A stretch of DNA of 5,268 nt, from the NCBI GenBank assembly GCA_946885925.1, contig CAMPHP010000301.1, forward strand, positions 1 to 5,268, given 5' to 3'. Source of the stretch: an uncultured Litorilinea sp. (lineage in GTDB: Bacteria; Chloroflexota; Anaerolineae; Caldilineales; Caldilineaceae). This document shows, piece after piece, positions 1 to 3,813 of this stretch (position 1 is its first letter; each line of letters begins with the position of its first letter). Made by a program: the position numbers and the translations under genes. Under the pieces are notes generated by a model. That model saw nothing but the letters and a program-made list of their open reading frames with translations. It did not search any database and had not been told where the DNA came from.

Positions 1-516
1 TTCTTGAAAGAGGGCGGAAATATCCTCTAGCCGCTTATGCACTACGGGCGCAACGATGTGACTAGGTGGCTCGTTTGCCAATTGGATGATGTATTCGCCC
101 AAGTCAGTTTCGACCGCCTCAATGCCCACTTCTTCCAGGGCGTGATTGAGGTGGATCTCTTCCGTCGCCATTGATTTCGACTTGACGACTTTTTGGGCGT
201 TGGTACGGCGTGCGATCTCCAGCACAATTTTGTTGGCTTCGGCCGCATCACGCGCCCAATGGACATGACCGCCATTTGCCGTGATGTTGGCCTCAAATTG
301 TTCCAACAGGTCGGGCAGATGGCGTATTACATACTCTTTCATCTGCCGCGTCTGGTCGCGGAGCAACTGTCCATCGACCGCGGCCAGCGCTGCAACACGT
401 TGGTTGCTCATGCGCGTGGTAGAGCGGTTCAGGGCAGTCTTCAGATGGGGATTGTTGAGGGCAGTACGCACGCGCTCGTCATAGGGCGCATACAGATCAA
501 TCGTGGAGGTAGCCAT
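1..516 (-). CDS. lutB: LutB-type lactate utilisation iron-sulfur protein, N-terminal part (runs off left edge)
   Basis: The reading frame begins at ATG (514-516) and stays open to base 1, giving 172 residues. It matches the N-terminal part of the LutB/LldF (YkgF) family: NGGHVHWARD (residues 81-90), VVKSKSM (111-116), ETDLGEYIIQL (136-146) and EPPSHIVAP (149-157) are family landmarks. In the known family this domain is followed by ferredoxin-type 4Fe-4S cysteine motifs, which would lie beyond the left edge; no cysteine occurs in the visible part. LutB works with LutA and LutC in cytoplasmic oxidation of L-lactate to pyruvate. The gene follows lutA by 69 nt on the same strand, as in lutABC operons. 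The Shine-Dalgarno is weak (a GAGAG run about 14 nt upstream), but the start agrees with the family, since conserved sequence begins near residue 10. Family assignment is firm; the physiological substrate is inferred from family and neighbour. Confidence 0.93.
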   Translation of the reverse strand, partial: MATSTIDLYAPYDERVRTALNNPHLKTALNRSTTRMSNQRVAALAAVDGQLLRDQTRQMKEYVIRHLPDLLEQFEANITANGGHVHWARDAAEANKIVLEIARRTNAQKVVKSKSMATEEIHLNHALEEVGIEAVETDLGEYIIQLANEPPSHIVAPVVHKRLEDISALFQE

Positions 517-585
517 GCAGCAGTTTGACTCTCTCAGAGAAAATAGAGATCTCCCACGTTAGATGGTAGATGCTCTGCGTGGTAA
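517..585 (-). other. lutA-lutB intergenic spacer
   Basis: This 69-nt gap separates the lutA stop from the lutB start. It has no credible ORF and no hairpin with a T-run, so read-through from lutA into lutB is expected. The only symmetric element is the short palindrome GAGATCTC at 546-553, which is too short to call an operator. Confidence 0.5.
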
Positions 586-1437
586 CTAGATGTCTTGCCA
601 GCGACGAGGCTTGACCACAGGGGCACTCTCATCTGCTGGCGCAGTGGGCGCAACGTCGATCTGGTTGTTAAGGATCTCGGCAATGTGGACGGCGCGGCAA
701 TGTTGCGACTGGCGCGAGAGCAAGCCGTTGATATGGGTCATGCAGCTTACATCGCACAATGCCACGACATCAGCCCCACTTTGGGCAAGGTTGACGCATT
801 TGCGTTGACCCATTGCCGTGCTGATGCCAGGATTTTTGACCGAAAAGAGACCACCAAAGCCGCAGCATTCCTCGGCTCCGGGTAGTTCGATCACTTCGGC
901 CCCTTCCACATTGGAGAGCAAGGCGCGCGGCTGTTCATCGATGTTCAATTCGCGCAAGAGGTGGCAGCACGCATGATAGGTGAGTTTGCCCTCAAAGTGG
1001 CTGTTCAGGCGGGTAATGCCCAACACATCCACCAAGAATTCGGTTAGCTCAAACGTCACCTCTGACAATGCCTCGGCGCGCTTGCGAAGGGCGGTGTCGG
1101 TAGGGTCTTCAAAGAGCGCGCTGCCGTAAAAGTGGCTGGTCATCGTCGTGCAACTGCCGCTGGGTGCAACAATCGCGTCCACCACCCCTTGTTTGATGAG
1201 TGGCTCAAAGACATCGATAAAGCGGATCGCCAGGGCGCGTGCTTCATCCCGATAGCCCGCATTAAAGGCAGGTTGCCCGCAGCAGGTTTGCTCATAGGGA
1301 AAGACAACTTCCAGACCCAGCCGCTCTAAAAGTTCAGCCGTGGACATACCCACTTCCGGGTAGATCATATCCACCATGCAGGTGACAAAGAGCGCAACCC
1401 GGCGTGGTGGCTTGTCAAATTGTTTACGATGGATCAT
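586..1437 (-). CDS. lutA: LutA-type lactate utilisation protein (two CCG domains)
   Basis: This 283-residue protein belongs to the LutA/YkgE family, a subunit of the LutABC L-lactate oxidising system, and is related to the cysteine-rich CCG domains of heterodisulfide reductase and GlpC. The first CCG domain shows VALFVTC (C20), TCCGQPAFNAGYRDEA (C52-C53) and PSGSC (C96). The second shows YHACCHLLREL (C158, with an extra C157), EECCGFGG (C191-C192) and CDVSCMTHI (C228, C232). Such cysteines ligate iron-sulfur clusters in characterised relatives. The family is usually about 240 residues; here about 30 extra residues rich in Pro, Ala and Asp/Glu follow the second domain and end in PRRWQDI. The ATG start at 1437 places VALFVTC at residues 14-20, as expected, but no clear Shine-Dalgarno precedes it. 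It is the first gene of a probable lutA-lutB operon, with a predicted promoter about 45-75 nt upstream. Family identity is very secure. Confidence 0.96.
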   Translation of the reverse strand: MIHRKQFDKPPRRVALFVTCMVDMIYPEVGMSTAELLERLGLEVVFPYEQTCCGQPAFNAGYRDEARALAIRFIDVFEPLIKQGVVDAIVAPSGSCTTMTSHFYGSALFEDPTDTALRKRAEALSEVTFELTEFLVDVLGITRLNSHFEGKLTYHACCHLLRELNIDEQPRALLSNVEGAEVIELPGAEECCGFGGLFSVKNPGISTAMGQRKCVNLAQSGADVVALCDVSCMTHINGLLSRQSQHCRAVHIAEILNNQIDVAPTAPADESAPVVKPRRWQDI

Positions 1438-1481
1438 GGGTGCATTTAGATTCTAGGATACGAGTGCCAATACATTTTTCT

Positions 1482-1510
1482 ATTATCTCACGACGGGGCC
1501 AGCGCGTCTA
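1482..1510 (-). promoter_or_regulatory. Predicted sigma-70-type promoter for lutAB
   Basis: On the minus strand TAGACG (1505-1510) acts as a -35 candidate with 4/6 matches. It is followed after 17 nt by GATAAT (1482-1487), a -10 with 5/6 matches, preceded by TGA, which gives an extended -10. Transcription would start near 1475 and leave a leader of about 38 nt before the lutA ATG. It is the best promoter-like match in the upstream region, but the -35 is weak, so confidence is moderate. Confidence 0.5.
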
Positions 1511-1552
1511 ATCAAGTGCTAGATGAGGACTCGATCTGAATTGGTTTTTATT

Positions 1553-1566
1553 CGAACACGTGTTCG
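1553..1566. promoter_or_regulatory. Probable LexA (SOS) operator upstream of ssb
   Basis: CGAACACGTGTTCG is a perfect 14-bp palindrome. It fits the Gram-positive-type LexA/DinR box GAAC-N4-GTTC, including the flanking C and G. It ends 5 bp before the -35 hexamer of the ssb promoter, with its centre near -48 relative to the predicted start. ssb is a known SOS-linked gene in some bacteria, so the context fits. The position is slightly upstream of a classical overlapping operator. Another dimeric repressor that recognises a CACGTG core is the main alternative. Confidence 0.68.
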
Positions 1567-1571
1567 GTTAT

Positions 1572-1601
1572 TTGACGTTTTACAGGAGGGTATGCTATAC
1601 T
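1572..1601 (+). promoter_or_regulatory. Strong extended -10 promoter for ssb
   Basis: TTGACG (1572-1577, 5/6 match to the -35 consensus) is followed after 18 nt by TATACT (1596-1601, 5/6 match to TATAAT). TGC directly before the -10 makes it an extended -10 element. Transcription is predicted from about 1608, leaving a leader of about 79 nt. It is the strongest promoter-like sequence in the window and lies just downstream of the LexA-like palindrome. Confidence 0.75.
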
Positions 1602-1674
1602 AAAAGAAGGTGGGAAGGACACCCCATACTCTGACCCACATGCCTATACGTTATTGCGAGCCTTAAAACAGAGT

Positions 1675-1680
1675 AGGAGA
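1675..1680 (+). promoter_or_regulatory. Shine-Dalgarno that fixes the ssb start
   Basis: AGGAGA lies 6 nt before the ATG at 1687. This favours ATG 1687 over the in-frame TTG at 1654, which would add 11 residues ahead of the conserved MFQQITLVGNLGRDPE start of SSB proteins. Confidence 0.85.
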
Positions 1681-1686
1681 TTAGAG

Positions 1687-2145
1687 ATGTTTCAACAAAT
1701 CACGTTGGTCGGTAACTTGGGGCGTGATCCTGAAATGCGTTATACGCCCAGCGGCGTCCCTGTCGCAAGCTTCAGTGTTGCAACGAGCAAGCGTTATCAG
1801 AGTCAAGATGGGCAGTGGCAGGAAAAAACCGTTTGGTTTCGTGTTACCGCGTGGCGTAAGACTGCCGAGACCGTAAGTCAGTACCTGACAAAAGGTTCAA
1901 AGGTACTCATTGTTGGCGAACTCGAAGAACCACGCACTTGGGTAGATAAAGAGGGCAACACACAGGTATCACTAGACGTTACTGCACAAACAATTCGCTT
2001 CTTGAGCAGTCGTGGCGATAGCGCAGGGGGCGGTGGAGACTTCCAGCGCGAGCCTGCACGCAGCCAAGCGAATGGCAACACAACTGGCAATCGCTCGAAC
2101 GACGCCTATGAAGATGGGCCAACCGACGAGGATATTCCGTTCTAG
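1687..2145 (+). CDS. ssb: Single-stranded DNA-binding protein
   Basis: This 152-residue SSB binds and protects single-stranded DNA during replication, recombination and repair, usually as a homotetramer. The OB-fold covers residues 1-107: ITLVGNLGRDPEMRYTPSG (5-23), VASFSVATS (26-34), WFRVTAW (50-56), LTKGSKVLIVGELE (67-80) and SLDVTAQTIRFL (95-106). A Gly/Asn/Ser-rich flexible linker follows (about 108-142). The acidic tip is DGPTDEDIPF (143-152), where the terminal IPF is the docking peptide for partner repair and replication proteins. Length and layout are those of ordinary bacterial SSBs. No rpsF or rpsR flanks the gene; it stands alone between a strong promoter with a LexA-like box and a strong terminator. 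The isolated position and SOS-like box could mean a damage-inducible or second SSB, but the other copies in the genome cannot be seen from here. Confidence 0.98.
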   Translation: MFQQITLVGNLGRDPEMRYTPSGVPVASFSVATSKRYQSQDGQWQEKTVWFRVTAWRKTAETVSQYLTKGSKVLIVGELEEPRTWVDKEGNTQVSLDVTAQTIRFLSSRGDSAGGGGDFQREPARSQANGNTTGNRSNDAYEDGPTDEDIPF

Positions 2146-2191
2146 GCAATTCCTTCCCCTAGCATTTGGTATTGCACAATCGTCTATCAAG

Positions 2192-2231
2192 ATAACCTTC
2201 CTCGGAGGCTCCGAGCTTCCAGGAAGGTTAT
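2192..2231. repeat. Nested inverted repeat after ssb
   Basis: ATAACCTTCCT (2192-2202) and AGGAAGGTTAT (2221-2231) form a perfect 11-bp outer stem. Within and overlapping it, CTCGGA (2201-2206) and TCCGAG (2210-2215) form an alternative hairpin, and CTTCC-A-GGAAG (2216-2226) a third. There is no T-run on either side, so it is not a classical intrinsic terminator by itself. It may be a transcript-end stabilising structure or a dispersed palindromic repeat. It lies 46 nt beyond the ssb stop and 6 nt before the terminator hairpin. Confidence 0.7.
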
Positions 2232-2237
2232 AATCGC

Positions 2238-2276
2238 AAAGGCGGCGATCAGTTCTCGTACTGATCGCCGCCTTTT
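2238..2276. terminator. Perfect 16-bp stem-loop, probable bidirectional terminator
   Basis: AAAGGCGGCGATCAGT (2238-2253) pairs perfectly with ACTGATCGCCGCCTTT (2260-2275) across a 6-nt loop. TTTT ends the plus-strand stem and TTT ends the minus-strand stem. It sits between the convergent ends of ssb (2145) and the copper-protein gene (2298), so it can terminate both transcripts. The short T-runs are partly within the stem, so termination efficiency is not certain. Confidence 0.85.
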
Positions 2277-2297
2277 GATTGGCGCAGCTCTTGTTTC

Positions 2298-3491
2298 TTA
2301 CCTCTGACTGCTTCTTGCTGCTATCAGATTCTTGCGGATGTCGGGCAAGAGCATCCCTGTAAACTCATCGACCTCGTCTGTAACAATGACTGAACCTGAC
2401 ATACCTACGCCACCACTTGCCCCATGTACCGTGCAGTGATAGGGAGTTACCCCCACACTATCAAAGGGATGGATGAAGGGAGGCCAATCGTTCCCCGCAG
2501 GCTGGTCGAAGCTGCCATCATCCGCGGTAACGCTATGGAAGCCTTCCTGTAACACCCACACCACATTGCCACCCACTGGAATTGTGACATCGCGCGGGCT
2601 GAAGCGATTATTGACGACATCAACCACGGCATCGCCCACAAAGACTTTCGTCGTAGCGGAAAGGCTGTTGGTGGCATTCGCAGCAACGACTGTCGCCGTA
2701 TAGACACCCGACTCAGTGTAGCTGTGCGTGGTGGTAATACCACTGCCAACACCGCCATCACCAAAATCCCAGGTGTAAGAAACGCTAGTTCCTCCTGTGA
2801 TGGTGGCGGTAAAGTTGACAGGTGCATTAACCTCCTTTGGTCCATCATTGGTGGCGGTGAGTCCTGCTACAGGTGACTGAACGGTTACTGTACCCGTCAT
2901 ATTGGCGTGTACGGTGCAATGGTAGTCAACAGTCCCGGTGTCAGTGAAGGTGCGGACGAAGGGCGGCCAATCGTTCCCCGCGGGTTGGTTGAAGCTGCCA
3001 TCATCCGCGGTGACACTGTGGAAGCCTTGCCGTAGCACCCACACCACCTGACCGCCTTGTGGAATATCGACATCAGCCGGGCTAAAGCGATTATTGACGA
3101 CATCGACTACGGCATCACCTACAAAGACCGTTGTTGTAGCGCTGAGACTATTTGTCATTGTGGTGGCAACCACTGTCGCGGTATAGATACCCGATTCGGT
3201 ATAGGTGTGGCTGGTCGTAATGCCAGTTCCACTGCTGCCATCGCCAAAGTCCCAGGCATAGGCGCTAGCGCTTCCTCCTGTAATGGTGGCGGTAAAGTTG
3301 GTGGAATCGCCAAGTTCAGTTGGCCCATCGTTGCTGGCAGTTAGCTCCGCAAGCACTGCCGCTTGTGCCCCTAGGATGCGCAGCGTGAGCGCCATCCACA
3401 GTGCTAGAGCCAACACAGCCGCGACTGTCCCCGCCATCCATAGGCGATGGAATGGGAGAGTGGACATGGTTCCCCGGAAAGCATTAAACAT
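2298..3491 (-). CDS. Exported protein with two tandem PKD + plastocyanin-like copper domains
   Basis: The protein has 397 residues. A hydrophobic N-terminal segment (about 18-45, preceded by a basic stretch) is a signal peptide or membrane anchor, with possible cleavage near GAQA. Two copies of one module follow at a 161-residue offset. PKD domain 1 (about 48-125) contains AYAWDFGDGS and GIYTATVVA; cupredoxin 1 (126-205) follows. PKD 2 (208-286) contains YTWDFGDGG; cupredoxin 2 (287-370) follows. Type-1 copper ligands are visible as H158, C192, H195 and M198 in copy 1 (YHCTVHANM) and H319, C353, H356 and M364 in copy 2 (YHCTVHGASGGVGM). The family role is one-electron transfer outside the cytoplasm; the partner is unknown. 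The ATG at 3491 is chosen because AGGAG (3500-3504) lies 8 nt upstream and a signal-like segment follows. The frame is open upstream to a TTG at 3596, but that extension is encoded by the repeats. A short Asp/Glu/Arg-containing tail (371-397) ends the protein. No specific named gene is recognised. Confidence 0.9.
   Translation of the reverse strand: MFNAFRGTMSTLPFHRLWMAGTVAAVLALALWMALTLRILGAQAAVLAELTASNDGPTELGDSTNFTATITGGSASAYAWDFGDGSSGTGITTSHTYTESGIYTATVVATTMTNSLSATTTVFVGDAVVDVVNNRFSPADVDIPQGGQVVWVLRQGFHSVTADDGSFNQPAGNDWPPFVRTFTDTGTVDYHCTVHANMTGTVTVQSPVAGLTATNDGPKEVNAPVNFTATITGGTSVSYTWDFGDGGVGSGITTTHSYTESGVYTATVVAANATNSLSATTKVFVGDAVVDVVNNRFSPRDVTIPVGGNVVWVLQEGFHSVTADDGSFDQPAGNDWPPFIHPFDSVGVTPYHCTVHGASGGVGMSGSVIVTDEVDEFTGMLLPDIRKNLIAARSSQR
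2388..2870 (-). repeat. Second copy of internal PKD-cupredoxin duplication
   Basis: This stretch encodes residues about 208-368 and duplicates 2871-3353 with a 483-nt offset. Shared blocks such as GGCCAATCGTTCCCCGC (from 2482 and from 2965) and the codons for FHSVTADDGSF remain nearly identical in DNA, so the duplication is fairly recent or under homogenisation. The copies differ in the copper loop: this copy has seven residues between the His and Met ligands. Confidence 0.85.
2871..3353 (-). repeat. First copy of internal PKD-cupredoxin duplication
   Basis: This stretch encodes residues about 47-207, the membrane-proximal module. Relative to the other copy it keeps VDVVNNRFSP, FHSVTADDGSF and QPAGNDWPPF but has the short copper loop C-x2-H-x2-M. 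Confidence 0.85.
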
Positions 3492-3498
3492 AGTCGCT

Positions 3499-3540
3499 TC
3501 TCCTTCTTGCAAATACCTTCTTGCAAATATCCTCTTGCAA
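3499..3540 (-). repeat. Three 14-bp direct repeats including the Shine-Dalgarno
   Basis: Read on the minus strand, TTGCAAGAGGATAT (3527-3540), TTGCAAGAAGGTAT (3513-3526) and TTGCAAGAAGGAGA (3499-3512) are contiguous imperfect repeats. Each contains a purine-rich Shine-Dalgarno-like core. Only the last, with AAGGAG, is correctly spaced before the ATG at 3491. The array therefore forms the ribosome-binding leader of the copper-protein gene. Confidence 0.85.
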
Positions 3541-3566
3541 CAGACCATTATGCAATTAGCCAATAC

Positions 3567-3618
3567 GCAATATGAGACAGCAATATGAGACAGCAATATG
3601 AGACAGCAATATGAGACA
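3567..3618. repeat. Four perfect 13-bp tandem repeats
   Basis: GCAATATGAGACA occurs four times head to tail with no mismatch (3567-3579, 3580-3592, 3593-3605, 3606-3618). On the minus strand the unit reads TGTCTCATATTGC and lies about 75-127 nt upstream of the copper-protein start, where a promoter or leader is expected. Perfect identity suggests a replication-slippage tract that may vary in copy number. No spacers are present, so it is not CRISPR. Confidence 0.95.
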
Positions 3619-3736
3619 AGGGTTCAAGGGTAGGGAGCGATTGCAGGAACATACAGAATGTGGCGGATGGGGTTTGTCTCCGCAGTCTGTACTTATTTTA
3701 CAGGGTTTTTATGGGAGAAAGATTAATTGTCGGGGA

Positions 3737-3796
3737 GAATGTAGTGGTGGGCAAGAAAGCAGAAGCTATCTAGGAAATGCCCACCCACTCACATTC
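3737..3796. terminator. Long bulged hairpin, possible terminator of the helical-repeat gene
   Basis: GAATGTAGTGGTGGGCA (3737-3753) pairs with TGCCCACCCACTCACATTC (3778-3796) through 17 base pairs with two single-C bulges and a 24-nt loop. It begins 17 nt past the stop of the minus-strand gene ending at 3814, a natural terminator position. No T-run follows on the minus strand, so it may instead be a 3'-end stabiliser, a processing hairpin or a degenerate palindromic element. Confidence 0.45.
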
Positions 3797-3813
3797 AGAG
3801 GCGTCAAAACAGG

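Larger units (their letters stand above)
3492..3813. other. 322-nt gene-free region upstream of the copper-protein gene
   Basis: No credible gene is seen here. The region contains, from low to high coordinates, the Shine-Dalgarno and 14-bp repeat array, the 13-bp tandem array, about 120 nt of unstructured sequence and a bulged hairpin near the stop of the next minus-strand gene. The promoter of the copper-protein gene should lie here, but no minus-strand -35/-10 pair stands out. A TAAAAT hexamer near 3700 lacks a well-spaced -35. Confidence 0.6.

Noticed and set aside
193..528. Plus-strand ORF of 111 codons opposite lutB
   Set aside because: The minus-strand frame has many LutB family motifs; this is its antisense shadow.
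1654..1686. TTG start that would extend SSB by 11 residues
   Set aside because: AGGAGA lies 6 nt before the ATG at 1687, and the protein from that ATG begins exactly like known SSBs.
2447..3344. Several ORFs in other frames within the copper-protein gene
   Set aside because: They appear because the duplicated module lacks stops in alternative frames; none has a recognisable motif or start signal.
3492..3596. Upstream TTG start for the copper protein (35 extra residues)
   Set aside because: The extension is encoded by the repeat arrays, has no Shine-Dalgarno, and would place the hydrophobic signal too far from the N-terminus.
3567..3618. CRISPR array
   Set aside because: The units are only 13 bp and directly adjacent, with no spacers and no cas genes nearby.
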